From: Akkermansia sp.
GTDB lineage: Bacteria; Verrucomicrobiota; Verrucomicrobiia; Verrucomicrobiales; Akkermansiaceae
NCBI GenBank assembly: GCA_017409465.1
Contig: JAFQSQ010000021.1
Coordinates: forward strand, 1 to 56,860
Length of the DNA stretch: 56,860 bases
Reading direction: 5' to 3'
Below are positions 17,164 through 26,411 of this stretch, piece by piece. How positions within the stretch are numbered: position 1 is the first letter of the stretch; each line of letters starts with the position of its first letter. Made by a program: the position numbers and the translations under genes. A model generated the notes under the pieces. The model saw only the letters and a list, made by a program, of their open reading frames with translations. It was not told the origin of the DNA and did not search any database.

Positions 17164-17988
17164 TTATTCCTTATTACCGGCGATACCCATGGTATAGCCG
17201 TTAAACTCGCGGAAGTTGTACAGAGGCTGCCCCTCGGGCACAGCATAACCGATGTTCTTGCGGATGGCCAGGAAATCGGCAATACCGGCCTCATTCACCT
17301 GATTGAGCTTGCCTCCGTGCATGTCGGCAAAGAGTACCATCTTGCAGTAGGCATCGGCGTTTTCCATGAACCACTCGGCCTCTTCGATGTGGCGGGCACC
17401 GGTGATAACGCCATGGTTCTCCATGAACACCACCGTGCTCTGGCGGGAGGCCTTGGCCACGGCCTCAGCCGTTTCGGGCGAACCGGGCGTACCGTAGGGA
17501 GCCAGCGGAATCTGGCCCAGGAAGATATCTGCCTCAGGGTTGATACCGTTGGGCGGCACCATGCCGGCAAAAAGGAAAGCATTGCAGCAGGGAGGATGCG
17601 CGTGGATGCAGGCGTTCACGCCCACTTCCTTCATCATGGCGATGTGGGTTTTCACCTCGCTGGTGGCGGGGCGGTAGCCGCAGAGCTGACCGGCGTTCAT
17701 ATCCACCAGGCAGATATCCTCCACGGTCATGAAGCCCTTGGAGCAAAGCGTGGGGGAGCAGAGAACGAGGTCTTTCGCCACACGGACGGAGAGGTTGCCG
17801 CCATTGCCGTCCACGTATTCGCGCGCCCAGAGGCGGCGACCCATGTCGACCATGCGCTGCTTGATGACGAGGATTTCCGGGCTGTTGAAGAACGCGTCGA
17901 TTTCCTCACGGGTCTGCGGGTCATAATTCTCCCAGGGGAAGATGCGATCCGGCAGAGCGGGTTTGATATAGAGTTCGGGATTAGCCAT
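17164..17988 (-). CDS. fucA: L-fuculose-1-phosphate aldolase (class II)
   Basis: This 274-residue zinc aldolase of the class II aldolase/adducin fold cleaves fuculose-1-phosphate to DHAP and L-lactaldehyde. Zinc and active-site features are the Gly-rich DGNGGNLSVRV (about 60-70), TSEVKTHIAMMKE with the Glu, the His pair of IHAHPPC and the third His in MENHGVITGA. The protein is about 55 residues longer than E. coli FucA because of an N-terminal extension. RhaD has a similar length but its sequence pattern differs. Neighbours fucK, fucI and fucP settle the substrate as fucose. It is the last gene of the operon, eight bases after fucK. Confidence 0.85.
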   Translation of the reverse strand: MANPELYIKPALPDRIFPWENYDPQTREEIDAFFNSPEILVIKQRMVDMGRRLWAREYVDGNGGNLSVRVAKDLVLCSPTLCSKGFMTVEDICLVDMNAGQLCGYRPATSEVKTHIAMMKEVGVNACIHAHPPCCNAFLFAGMVPPNGINPEADIFLGQIPLAPYGTPGSPETAEAVAKASRQSTVVFMENHGVITGARHIEEAEWFMENADAYCKMVLFADMHGGKLNQVNEAGIADFLAIRKNIGYAVPEGQPLYNFREFNGYTMGIAGNKE

Positions 17989-17996
17989 AGTTGTGT

Positions 17997-19418
17997 TTAT
18001 TGGTAAAGTTCAGCGTAAGCAGCCTGCTGCTCACCGGGGTTGATGGTGGTATAGGTGATACCGAAGGAATCGCGGCAGGCTTCCGGCGATTCAAATGCTC
18101 CTGCTCCGGCAAAGGCGTACATGGCAGCCCCCAGCACGGTACTCTCAGAGACGTTGGAAATGCGGATGGGCAGGCCGAGGATATCGGCACGCATCTGCGT
18201 CCACACCTTGTTGCGGGCACCGCCGCCCACCAGCAGGAGGTCGGTGGATTTGAAACCGCCCACCTTTTCCAGCTTCTCCAGGCGCTGTTTCAGGCGCAGA
18301 GTCAGTGCCTCCATGGCGGCGCGGTAGATATGGGCGCGGGTACGCCCCAGCACCAGCCCCTGAATGCTGCCGGGCACGGCATCGCTGGGCAGGAAATCGG
18401 GTATGAGCTTCACGCCGTCGCAGCCGGGAGCAATTTTTTCAGCCTCGGCATCCATGGTATCAAAGCTCTCCCCGTTGTAACAGGTGGCTTTCACCCACTC
18501 GATGATACCGCTGGCAATCCACTGCAGCCCGGGGTTGAGCAGCCCGGCCTTGCTGTCGTACTCCACGGTGGCACCGGCTGCATAATCAGAGGGTTCCAGC
18601 GTAGCCTTGGCTGTGCGCAGCATGAGAATTTCCCAGGTTCCGCTGGAAAGGAAAGGCTGATTCTCCTGCACGCCGCTGCCGAAGAGCGCAAACTGTGTAT
18701 CATGCCCGGTGGAAATCACCGGAACGCCCGCAGGTAATCCCAGCAGCTCGCAGGCGGCCGGAGTCAGTGTGCCGATGGCCTCGCCGGCATTCACCATGGC
18801 GGGGAACAGGCTCTTGCGAATACCGATGGCAGACAAAATCTCCTCCGACCAGTCACCCGTATTCAAATCGGTCATCTGGGAGGTACCGGCCATGGTGCGA
18901 TCCGTTGCCATCACCCCGGTAAGGCGGTAGGCCAGGATATTGGAGATGAACAGCCAGGCATGCGCCTGTTCCACCAGCTCCGGGCGATTCTCCTTCAGCC
19001 AGATGAGTTTGTAGATAGTGTTAAAGGCAAACTCGCCCACCCCGGAAACGGCATTGAGCTTCTCCTGCGGGATATACTGCGCCACCCGCTTCATCACCTC
19101 TGCCGTGCGCGGGCACTTCCAGGAGATAACCGGGTACAGCAGCTCGCCGGCGGCATTCACAAGCGCGCCGTCCACACCGAAAGTCGTGATGGTTACTGCC
19201 TTCACCTCTGCGACATTCACCTGCGGGAGAATTTCGCGAGCGCAGGAGGCCAGCTGGTTCAGGATACGGTCTGCATTCCAGACGTGAAAATCCGGGCTTT
19301 CCGTTCCGGCATCGGTCGAATTGGGCTGGCTGGATTTAGCCACCAGCTGCCCCTTATCATCAACAAGTATGGCGCGCACATTGGTCGCGCCGCAGTCTAA
19401 GCAAAGTACGTAGGCCAT
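17997..19418 (-). CDS. fucK: L-fuculokinase
   Basis: This 473-residue FGGY-family carbohydrate kinase phosphorylates L-fuculose at C1. The first ATPase phosphate motif is LDCGATNVRAILVD near the N-terminus, the second is STGHDTQFALFGSG with SSGTWEI downstream, and the adenosine motif is LLLVGGGARNKVWTQMRADILGLPI. Length equals E. coli FucK. Rhamnulokinase is a close relative, but the adjacent fucose isomerase and permease favour FucK. The ATG at 19418 (MAYVLCLDCGATN) is chosen over an in-frame start six codons upstream. Confidence 0.88.
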   Translation of the reverse strand: MAYVLCLDCGATNVRAILVDDKGQLVAKSSQPNSTDAGTESPDFHVWNADRILNQLASCAREILPQVNVAEVKAVTITTFGVDGALVNAAGELLYPVISWKCPRTAEVMKRVAQYIPQEKLNAVSGVGEFAFNTIYKLIWLKENRPELVEQAHAWLFISNILAYRLTGVMATDRTMAGTSQMTDLNTGDWSEEILSAIGIRKSLFPAMVNAGEAIGTLTPAACELLGLPAGVPVISTGHDTQFALFGSGVQENQPFLSSGTWEILMLRTAKATLEPSDYAAGATVEYDSKAGLLNPGLQWIASGIIEWVKATCYNGESFDTMDAEAEKIAPGCDGVKLIPDFLPSDAVPGSIQGLVLGRTRAHIYRAAMEALTLRLKQRLEKLEKVGGFKSTDLLLVGGGARNKVWTQMRADILGLPIRISNVSESTVLGAAMYAFAGAGAFESPEACRDSFGITYTTINPGEQQAAYAELYQ

Positions 19419-19477
19419 GCGTGGAAAAACAGGCAAGCTGCCGGGTATGTTCCCGACAGCCTGCCATGGTGTGAGGA

Positions 19478-21259
19478 TTAATACTTACCGTAGATGGGAC
19501 CGAAGTTGGCGCAGGCGCGGAAGTCTGCACCCTCGGGATCGGCAGTACCGAAGAGATCCCATGCAGCGGGACGATACACCTTGTCCTCCGGCACGTTGTG
19601 GGCATACACGGGGATGCGCAGCATGGAAGCCAGAGTAATGATGTCGGCACCGATGTGACCATAGGTCCAGGCACCGTGGTTGGCGCCCATGTTGGCCATG
19701 ACGGTGTACACGTCCTTGAAGCCGCCCTTGCCGGTCAGACGCGGGGCGAACCAGGTGGTCGGCCAACCCGGGTCGGTGCGCTGGTCGAGCTTGTCATTCA
19801 CCTCCTGCGGCAGGTCGCAGGTCCAGCCTTCAACAATGGTCAGCACGGGGCCCTGCCCCTTCACCAGATTCATGCGAATCATGGTCACGGGCACATTACC
19901 CTTGGAGACGAAGTGCAGGGAGTAACCGCCGCCACGGAAGTATTCGCGGTTGGCCGGGCACCACTCGGAGGCAGCCATCATGGCTTCAATATCGGCCTGC
20001 GTGGTCTCGCCGGTCTTCTTCATGATGGGCGTGCCATCGGGAGCAGTGGACTGCATGTTGCCGTCCAGAGCGGTGGAGCCGGAGTTGATGAGGTGCATGA
20101 TACCATCCTTGGCCAGACCTTCCATGGTGTAGCCGGTCACACGCTTCACAGCAGCGGGGCTCCAGTAGGTGCGGATATCGGAGAAACAGGCAGAACGGCC
20201 GGTCAGCTGGTGCAGCAGAAGCATACACACGCCGTTCATGGCATCATTTTCCGTGGCGAAAGGAATAGCCTCGCGCGGGCCGTTCCAGTCGAAGGTGCTG
20301 TTGAGGATGGATTCTGCCATATCGCCATTCGGGTAGAAGTCCGTCCAGTGACGCTGACCCTGGAAGCCGCCGCAGATGGCGTTGAAGCCCAGGCCCTCTT
20401 CCTCGCGGTCAATGGTCTTGAGGTAGGGGTTGCCATGCATCATATCGCGGAAGATGATGGTCATCAGGATGGACTCACGCAGCGTGCGCTCCTTCTCCTC
20501 GGGGGAGAGTACCAAGTCGGGACGGTTGCGATCCGGGCCAATCTTCACATACTTGGCAGCCCACTCCATGGCCAAATCAAACTCTGCCTTGTCATAGATA
20601 CCCAGCTCCATGCGGCGGCGCACCTCGGTCATGTCAACCGGCTGAATACGCATACCCAGATAGCTTTCCCAGAAGGAGTGGTCAATGATGGAACCGGCGA
20701 TACCCATGGAGCAACCGCCGATGGACAGATAACCCTTGCCGCGCAGAGTGGCCACGGTCAGGCCGGCGCGAGCGAAGCGCAGAATCTTCTCTGCCACGTC
20801 CTCCGGGATGGAGGTATCATCGGCATCCTGCACGTCGTGGCCGTAGATGGAGAATGCAGGCACACCCTTCTGAGCATAACCGGCCAGAGCAGCGGCCAGA
20901 TACACGGCGCCGGGGCGCTCCGTGCCGTTGAAGCCCCAGATAGCCTTGGGCGTGGTGGCATCCGTCTCGAACGTCTCGGTGATGTAGCACCAGCAGGGAG
21001 TCACGATGAGCGAACAGCCCACGTTGTTCTCCTGGAATTTCTGATTGCAGGCAGCCGCCTCTGCAGGACCGCCGATGGTGGTGTCAGCGATGATGCACTT
21101 GACGGGCTGGCCGTTGGCGTGGGTCACATTCGCCTCGATGAGGGCGGCGGCGGCCTTGGCCATGTTCATGGTCTGGTCTTCCAGAGATTCACGAACGCCA
21201 AGACGGCGGCCGTCAATCGTCGGACGAATACCGATGGTGGGCAATGTATCGTATTTCAT
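19478..21259 (-). CDS. fucI: L-fucose isomerase
   Basis: This 593-residue Mn-dependent enzyme converts L-fucose to L-fuculose; length matches E. coli FucI (about 591). Recognisable segments are [19 protein letters not shown] at the N-terminus, [46 protein letters not shown] with the following [13 protein letters not shown], and [17 protein letters not shown]. The metal ligands (Glu, Asp and a late His) lie in this framework, but I did not number them. It follows fucP by 24 bases and precedes fucK by 59 bases in one leftward operon. It would act on fucose freed from mucin glycans. Confidence 0.95.
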   Translation of the reverse strand: MKYDTLPTIGIRPTIDGRRLGVRESLEDQTMNMAKAAAALIEANVTHANGQPVKCIIADTTIGGPAEAAACNQKFQENNVGCSLIVTPCWCYITETFETDATTPKAIWGFNGTERPGAVYLAAALAGYAQKGVPAFSIYGHDVQDADDTSIPEDVAEKILRFARAGLTVATLRGKGYLSIGGCSMGIAGSIIDHSFWESYLGMRIQPVDMTEVRRRMELGIYDKAEFDLAMEWAAKYVKIGPDRNRPDLVLSPEEKERTLRESILMTIIFRDMMHGNPYLKTIDREEEGLGFNAICGGFQGQRHWTDFYPNGDMAESILNSTFDWNGPREAIPFATENDAMNGVCMLLLHQLTGRSACFSDIRTYWSPAAVKRVTGYTMEGLAKDGIMHLINSGSTALDGNMQSTAPDGTPIMKKTGETTQADIEAMMAASEWCPANREYFRGGGYSLHFVSKGNVPVTMIRMNLVKGQGPVLTIVEGWTCDLPQEVNDKLDQRTDPGWPTTWFAPRLTGKGGFKDVYTVMANMGANHGAWTYGHIGADIITLASMLRIPVYAHNVPEDKVYRPAAWDLFGTADPEGADFRACANFGPIYGKY

Positions 21260-21283
21260 AATGAGATAATGGTTGAATGGTTG

Positions 21284-22831
21284 TTATTTGTCAGAAGAGG
21301 TGAGAGGTTTGCGGAAGAGGAGGCTGTATACCAGCACCACCGCAAAACAGATGGCAGGCACAATGAAAGAAGCACGCACAGCTGCGGAAGAAGTCCCCAG
21401 GTTTGTGTCCCATGTGTTGTCAAAGGCAGAGGTCAGGACGAGCCAGCAGCCCTCTGCATCGCCGATGATTCCGGCCATCCACGGCGTGATGAGAGCGCCG
21501 CCCAGAATGGCCATGATAAGACCAGCAGCACCGAGCTTCACATCACGCTGGTTGAGCCCGCCCAGCGCAATACCGTAGATGGTGGGGAACATGAGGCTCA
21601 TGCAGCCGGACATGGCAATCAGACTCAACACGTTGGCAGAGAAGCCCAGACCTCCCACCGTGAACAGGATATCAGACGGCAGGTAAATGACACCGGCGCA
21701 GGAAGCAATAGCAGCCAGAGCGAACAGACTCATCATGCTGGCAGGATTGAACTTCTTCATGTAATAGGTGGCCACCCAGCGGCAGGCAATGAAGAGAATG
21801 ATGGAAATGAGGTAATAGGTGGCGGCGGTTGCGGGGGTGACCCCCAGCTCCTTGCAGCAATACACGTTCAGGTAGGTCCAGGCAGCAATCTGCACACCCA
21901 CATAGAAGAACTGAGCAATCACACCGCACCAATAGCGGGGCTGGCTCAGCAGAGAGAACAGCATGGCTCGGTAATCACCCACCAGGAACAGGTACACAAT
22001 CGGGCCCAGCGTACCGCAGAGAACCCACTGCACCTTATCCATATCCGGGAAAAGGAAGTACAGCACCGTGAGCGGCACCACGGCAAACAACGCAGCCACC
22101 AGCACGCGCACACCGCCCTTGCGGCTGCCCTGCGCGGGTGTTGCAGCAGTCTCCTGCTCCTCTTTCGTACGCAGGAAGAACAACCAGATGAAGAAAGCAA
22201 TCGCGCACAGCCCCACATACGGAGCGCACACCCAGAAAAGTTCCTTATGCACAATCTCGCTCAACTGATTGGCGGGCATGGCGGCTCGCTCATCGGCCGT
22301 GGCAGGATTCAGGTTGCTGAGGATAAGCTGCTGTGCCAACAGAATACCGCAGATGGAACCCACGGGGTTGAAAGCCTGGGCAAAGTTGAGGCGGCGTACC
22401 GCCGTTTTTTCCGGCCCCAGGGAAATCACATAGGGATTACAGGTCGTTTCCAGCACAGAGCACCCGGCCGCCACCACAAAAATGGCCACAAAGTAAATCT
22501 CAAAGCTCTGGTGGATGCAGGCCGGGATATAAGCCAACGCACCGGCTATATAGACACCCAAGCCAATGAGCACCCCTTTCTTGTAGGAGAATTCCTCAAT
22601 CAGAATAGAGGCAAAAATGGCCAGCACAGCATACGCGCCGTAGAACGCCACCTGCACCAGAGCTGCCTGCTCCTGAGGAATCGTAAAGATGTTCTTGAAC
22701 GCCGGCACGAGATTATCCGTCATGTTGTTGAGCAGACCCCAGAGGGCAAAGCAGCTCACCAGCATAAAAAAGACAGGACGGAACTTGCGCGGCACAACGG
22801 GAGTCAAATCACGTTTCTCGCTCGTACTCAT
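21284..22831 (-). CDS. fucP: L-fucose permease (MFS)
   Basis: A proton-linked MFS symporter of the FucP family, 515 residues with about 12 hydrophobic segments. Family features are the LNNMTDNLVPAFKNIF segment after TM1 (the acidic coupling residue), ETTCNPYVISLGPE and RRLNFAQAFNPVGSICG in the TM4-TM5 region. It is roughly 75 residues longer than E. coli FucP because the region after TM5 contains an insertion (NPATADERAAMPANQ onward) and longer cytoplasmic loops. ATG 22831 is preferred to a GTG two codons upstream. It is the first gene of the operon, with a promoter directly upstream. Confidence 0.92.
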   Translation of the reverse strand: MSTSEKRDLTPVVPRKFRPVFFMLVSCFALWGLLNNMTDNLVPAFKNIFTIPQEQAALVQVAFYGAYAVLAIFASILIEEFSYKKGVLIGLGVYIAGALAYIPACIHQSFEIYFVAIFVVAAGCSVLETTCNPYVISLGPEKTAVRRLNFAQAFNPVGSICGILLAQQLILSNLNPATADERAAMPANQLSEIVHKELFWVCAPYVGLCAIAFFIWLFFLRTKEEQETAATPAQGSRKGGVRVLVAALFAVVPLTVLYFLFPDMDKVQWVLCGTLGPIVYLFLVGDYRAMLFSLLSQPRYWCGVIAQFFYVGVQIAAWTYLNVYCCKELGVTPATAATYYLISIILFIACRWVATYYMKKFNPASMMSLFALAAIASCAGVIYLPSDILFTVGGLGFSANVLSLIAMSGCMSLMFPTIYGIALGGLNQRDVKLGAAGLIMAILGGALITPWMAGIIGDAEGCWLVLTSAFDNTWDTNLGTSSAAVRASFIVPAICFAVVLVYSLLFRKPLTSSDK

Positions 22832-22840
22832 AACCACGAT

Positions 22841-22868
22841 AGTTTACCAACTTCACACCTCATGTCAA
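22841..22868 (-). promoter_or_regulatory. Fucose operon promoter, almost leaderless
   Basis: On the minus strand: consensus -35 TTGACA (22863-22868), 16-base spacer, -10 TAAACT (22841-22846). Transcription would start about three bases before the fucP ATG at 22831. No operator could be assigned. Confidence 0.65.
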
Positions 22869-22928
22869 TGCGGAAAAACAAGAAATAAAGACTTCTCCAC
22901 CTTTTTTTGCCATTTTTCAAAAAAAGTC

Positions 22929-22957
22929 TTGCTTTCACGCATCATCCCCTATATAAT
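22929..22957 (+). promoter_or_regulatory. tRNA-Asp promoter
   Basis: -35 TTGCTT (22929-22934), 17-base spacer, -10 TATAAT (22952-22957), about 40 bases upstream of the tRNA. Confidence 0.8.
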
Positions 22958-22996
22958 CCGACCGCGCCTGCTGCAAGGCGGACGCAACAACGGCAA

Positions 22997-23071
22997 GGAG
23001 CGGTAGCTCAGTTTGGTTAGAGCGCAGCCCTGTCACGGCTGAGGTCGCGGGTTCGAGCCCCGTCCGCTTCG
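22997..23071 (+). tRNA. tRNA-Asp (anticodon GTC)
   Basis: A 75-base cloverleaf: acceptor GGAGCGG with CCGCTTC (one G-T pair), D arm TAGCTCAGTTTGGTTAGAGC, anticodon loop CTGTCAC, T loop GTTCGAGCC, discriminator G. CCA is not encoded. The DNA just downstream holds mobile-element debris, consistent with tRNA ends as insertion sites. Confidence 0.97.
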
Positions 23072-23076
23072 TGTAG

Positions 23077-23113
23077 AAAAAAAAGGATGTCCCACAGGGG
23101 CATCCTTTTTTTG
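23077..23113 (+). terminator. tRNA-Asp terminator
   Basis: An A-rich stretch plus GGATG (about 23077-23089) pairs with CATCC and a run of seven T (about 23100-23112). It can work in both directions. Confidence 0.85.
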
Positions 23114-23199
23114 TATGCTGATATGTAAGTGTAAGTCGCCGCGCGGCACATTGTACTTGCATCATAGCAAATATTATGATACAAAACGCACGCGCAAAA

Positions 23200-23237
23200 G
23201 TGTAACCTATGTAGTTGAACTAAAGTGTTACCCATGT
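23200..23237. repeat. Pair of 13-mer repeats, possible IS end
   Basis: GTGTAACCTATGT (23200-23212) and GTGTTACCCATGT (23225-23237) are spaced 25 bases apart, next to the IS3 OrfA remnant. They could be a relic of an insertion-sequence terminus. Confidence 0.35.
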
Positions 23238-23278
23238 GAGTGGCGTACCATTGCCTTTTTCTCCATTTCGGGCTTTCA

Positions 23279-23402
23279 TCAACCTCTCCGGAAACATTCT
23301 CCCAGCATCTCCTTGGCTGCCTTCTTCCAATCCTTTACCAAATCCGGGCTGACTCCATAATCTGATGCTATCAGGGCATGTGTCTTGGCACCATTATACA
23401 CC
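23279..23402 (-). pseudogene. Remnant of IS3-family transposase OrfA
   Basis: The minus strand encodes a fragment reading YNGAKTHALIASDYGVSPDL and then VKDWKKAAKEMLGECFRRG before a stop at 23279. This is the helix-turn-helix of IS3/IS150-type OrfA (usual form: G-x-K-T-x-x-x-I-A-x-x-Y-x-V-x-P-x-x-I-x-x-W-K-K). The frame is closed by TAG directly upstream and no OrfB with a DDE domain is present. It is therefore a decayed piece, abutting the 3' end of the broken glycosyltransferase. Confidence 0.7.
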
Positions 23403-23404
23403 TC

Positions 23405-24488
23405 CTATGCCTCACGTAAAATTTGACTTAGAGTCTCCTCAAAACGAACAAGAGAAAAGAAACGCTGTTGCCGTTCCTTCCCTCGAAGCCCAATAGCTAC
23501 AGCCATTTCTGGCGATTTAATCACATTCTTCATGGCTTGAGCCAAGGATTCTGCATTCCGTGCTTCCACGAAAAACCCGGTTTCTTTATCTTCTATAATA
23601 TCTGGTAAAGCTGCAACCGCCGTAGAAATAATTGGTAATCCGTGTTTCATTGCCTCTAACACAACCAGAGGAAAACACTCGTTAAAGGACGGGAATATAA
23701 ACGCATCTACCTGACACAATATCGATTCCTTATCAGCACCATATAAAGGACCGTGAACACGGACTACATCGGACAAGTTACGTTCCCGCACTTCATTCTC
23801 CACCCCGTCAACTGACAACTCCTGACTTCTGTCTCCCACTATATGACATATGAAGTTCAGCCCCTGGCACTTTAATATTTCACATGCATCCAAAGCCACG
23901 AATATACCCTTTTCAACAAGTAGATTACTTAAAAAAAGAAACTGATACATAAAGTTATTCTATACCATTGGGACAAATACGCACCTGCTCTGGTTTTACC
24001 ACAGCTGAAACATCATCATACAAACGCCATGAAAGCAAAACTACCCTTGCATGTCGATACACCAAGGGCAACAGCCAGCGATAAGGGAAACGTTGCACGC
24101 AATCGGACATTCCTCGATTATGCTGATGGATGACCACACGACAACCAAAAAGCTTTGCCAACAATACAAATAGAGCGTCCTTCAGGAAAGCCTTTCCGTG
24201 GCATGTAATCGAACAGTAGCATATTTGTGGACGAAAAAAAATTAATTCTTTTATCATATTGAGCCCCGCTCCAATATAGCGCATTCCCTTTCTTATTAAA
24301 TCGATTAATCCACATTTCCCTATCTCGTTCATTGTTCTGGACATCGCAGAATTTATATATCGGCACTCAAACTCCGAATTAATCAGTCTGCTCGTCTTAA
24401 TTTGTGCGCAAACCATGCTCATACCATGCACCGGGGGGGGCATAATCAAAACAAAAAGGATTCTTTTCTTTGTGCTTTTTCTTCCCAT
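23405..24488 (-). pseudogene. Broken GT4-type glycosyltransferase (split by stop and frameshift)
   Basis: Two adjacent frames together make one GT4 enzyme. The upstream half (23955-24488) has KKRILFVLIMPPPVHGMSMV, a Rossmann-like N-terminal domain, and ends PNGIE at a TAA. The downstream half (23405-23950) begins YQFLFLSNLLVEKGIFVALD and contains the nucleotide-sugar motif FIFPSFNECFPLVVLEAMKHGLPII with the E-x7-E pattern. In intact homologues the two are joined by a short linker. Here there is a stop plus a +1 shift, so a small deletion in the linker is likely. The DNA is AT-rich compared with its neighbours, which suggests acquisition. An 8-C run lies in the start region (plus 24433-24440). 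It is unlikely to be functional unless the halves are made separately. Confidence 0.8.
24433..24440 (-). repeat. Run of eight G (eight C on the coding strand) in the broken GT4 gene
   Basis: It encodes the Pro-Pro-Pro of LIMPPPVHG, a conserved GT4 segment, in the current frame. It is a modest potential slippage site. Confidence 0.5.
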
Positions 24489-24574
24489 ATTCCAGCTCAA
24501 TATTAATATAACGTAGCCGAGATGACAAGCTCATATCCTATCTTCCCGACGGCCATCGTTGTCGAGTCTTACTT

Positions 24575-24786
24575 TCATCGACGGCGAGCACTGAGCAGCG
24601 AGAGAGCCTGTAGTGGGAGGATTCCCATTGTCGGTTCCGATACCACGGCAAAATAGCGACCGTTGTTGGCAAAATCCACATAGGTATTCAGCGACACATC
24701 CGTATGTCGAACTGCAGCCTCTGCGGGCTCATCAAACAGGCAGACGACAACGCACAACAAAAAATGACAGGGAGACACAGTTTCAT
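24575..24786 (-). pseudogene. Frameshifted relic of a small PEP-CTERM protein
   Basis: From the ATG at 24786 a signal peptide (MKLCLPVIFCCALSSACL) is read in one frame. The rest lies in another frame: DEPAEAAVRHTDVSLNTYVD, then GRYFAVVSEPTMGILPLQAL with an ending LLSARRR. The last part is a PEP-CTERM-like sorting tail (EPT, hydrophobic stretch, Arg end), like the gene at 520. The total is only about 70 residues, so internal deletion as well as a frameshift is likely. Alternatively the downstream frame alone might be expressed, but it lacks a proper signal peptide. Confidence 0.55.
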
Positions 24787-24862
24787 AATCTTGCGCTATC
24801 CTATCAGATGCCGTCCGGCATAGCAACAACAAAAAAAATGTTCTGATGAACAAATGGACAAA

Positions 24863-24896
24863 TTTCCGGCAGAAGCACGACGCTCCTGCCGGAAAA
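24863..24896 (-). terminator. His operon terminator
   Basis: Ten-base arms TTTCCGGCAG (24863-24872) and CTGCCGGAAA (24886-24895). The stem is followed on the minus strand by AAATTTG, so the T run is weak. Confidence 0.7.
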
Positions 24897-24920
24897 GGAG
24901 AAAAGGATGTCAGAGGGGTA

Positions 24921-25679
24921 TCACAAGCGCACGCTGATACCCTGCTCGCGGAGCCAGGCTTTCAGCTCGGGAATGAGGATTTCGCCAAAGTGGAACACGC
25001 TGGCGGCCAGGGCGGCATCGGCGTGGCCCAGACGGAAGGCATCCGCAAAGTGCTCACGGGTGCCGGCGCCGCCGGAGGCGATAACCGGGATGGTGAGATT
25101 GTCGCTGAGGCGCGCCAGAGCTTCATTCGGGAATCCCTGCTTCACGCCGTCGTGATCCATGCTGGTGAAGAGGATTTCCCCGGCACCGCGCTCCTGAGCC
25201 TCGCGAGCCCAGTCAAAGAGATTGTATTCCGTGCGGATGCGACCGCCGTTCAGGTAGCAGGCCCAGGTGCCGTCCTCCTCACAGCGGGCATCAATAGCCG
25301 CCACGCATACCTGAGAACCGAACTTGGCGGCAATGTCATCGATGAGCTTCGGGTTGCGCAGGATAGCGGAGTTCAGGCTCACCTTGTCCGCACCGGCATC
25401 CAGCATGCGCGACACGTCATCCAGCTCATGAATACCGCCGCCCACGGTAAAGGGGATGGAAACGGCCTCTGCCACGCGGGAAACGACATCCACAAAAGTC
25501 TTGCGGCCCTCATGGCTGGCGGCAATATCCAGGAATACCAGCTCATCGGCCCCCTGCTCACTGTACAGGCGGGCAAAGTCCACGGGGTCACCGGCATCGC
25601 GCAGGTTCACAAAGTTCACGCCTTTGACGGTGCGACCGTCCTTCACGTCCAGACAGGGAATAATGCGTTTAGCTAACAT
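24921..25679 (-). CDS. hisF: Imidazole glycerol phosphate synthase, cyclase subunit
   Basis: This 252-residue TIM barrel forms imidazole glycerol phosphate and AICAR from PRFAR, using ammonia channelled from HisH. The N-terminus [20 protein letters not shown] contains the catalytic Asp (about 11). Phosphate-binding segments are [12 protein letters not shown] and [17 protein letters not shown], and the second catalytic Asp is in [12 protein letters not shown]. Length is normal. It is the last gene of the leftward his operon, nine bases after hisA. Confidence 0.97.
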   Translation of the reverse strand: MLAKRIIPCLDVKDGRTVKGVNFVNLRDAGDPVDFARLYSEQGADELVFLDIAASHEGRKTFVDVVSRVAEAVSIPFTVGGGIHELDDVSRMLDAGADKVSLNSAILRNPKLIDDIAAKFGSQVCVAAIDARCEEDGTWACYLNGGRIRTEYNLFDWAREAQERGAGEILFTSMDHDGVKQGFPNEALARLSDNLTIPVIASGGAGTREHFADAFRLGHADAALAASVFHFGEILIPELKAWLREQGISVRL

Positions 25680-25688
25680 GTTGTTGAT

Positions 25689-26411
25689 TCAGGAATGAGG
25701 TTGAAGAAGTACGTTCATATCCAGGCGGCCCTCATAGAAGGCCTTGCCGAAAACCACGGAGGGAATACCCGCTGCATCCAGCGCCAGGATATCCTCCGTG
25801 CAGGAGACACCGCCGCTGGCGATGAGTCGGCAGGCGGGGAACTCCTGCATGATGCTGCGGTAAAGCTCGATATTGGGGCCGGAGAGCATGCCGTCGCGGC
25901 TGATATCCGTGCAGAGCACGCGGGTGACACCATGCTGCATATAGAGTGCCACGAACTCACGCAGCGACATGCCGCCATCCTCCAGCCAGCCCTTGATGCG
26001 GATACGACCGTCCTGTGCATCCGCGCCCACGATGAAGCGGTCTGCGCCGAAGCGCTCTGCCCACTGCAGCACCGTCTCCGGCTGAGTGGCGGCCAGACTG
26101 CCCACCGTCACCATGGCTGCGCCGTGGTCAAATGCAGCGCACAAATCGGATTCTGCCTTGATACCACCGCCGAAATCCACGGTGAGCCCGGTCTGCGTGG
26201 TGATTTTCTCCAGCACGTCGATGTTGACGATATGGCTGGCTTTGGCACCATCCAGATCCACGACATGCAGGCGGTTGAAGCCCATGTCCTCAAATCGGCG
26301 GGCCACTTCCTCCGGGTGTTCATCGTAAATCTTCTTGGCATCGTAGTCACCCTTGGAAAGGCGCACACACTTGCCGCCGATAATGTCAATGGCAGGAATC
26401 AGCTCAATCAT
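25689..26411 (-). CDS. hisA: Phosphoribosylformimino-5-aminoimidazole carboxamide ribotide isomerase
   Basis: This 240-residue TIM barrel catalyses the Amadori isomerisation of ProFAR to PRFAR. The N-terminal catalytic Asp lies in [20 protein letters not shown]. The second is in [15 protein letters not shown]. Phosphate loops are [11 protein letters not shown] and [10 protein letters not shown]. The start at 26411 overlaps the hisH stop by eight bases; the longer open frame upstream is inside hisH. Confidence 0.96.
   Translation of the reverse strand: MIELIPAIDIIGGKCVRLSKGDYDAKKIYDEHPEEVARRFEDMGFNRLHVVDLDGAKASHIVNIDVLEKITTQTGLTVDFGGGIKAESDLCAAFDHGAAMVTVGSLAATQPETVLQWAERFGADRFIVGADAQDGRIRIKGWLEDGGMSLREFVALYMQHGVTRVLCTDISRDGMLSGPNIELYRSIMQEFPACRLIASGGVSCTEDILALDAAGIPSVVFGKAFYEGRLDMNVLLQPHS

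Noticed and set aside
17164..19418. Reading the aldolase and kinase as RhaD and RhaB (rhamnose pathway)
   Set aside because: The adjacent isomerase and permease are clearly FucI and FucP, and the aldolase lacks the RhaD sequence pattern.
19598..22888. 1096-codon open frame on the plus strand
   Set aside because: It lies antisense to fucK, fucI and fucP. Its translation is His/Gly/Gln-rich low-complexity sequence typical of the complement of GC-rich genes.
23955..24488. Two separate glycosyltransferase genes instead of one broken one
   Set aside because: Each half contains only one of the two GT4 domains, and they join at the usual PNGIE/linker position.
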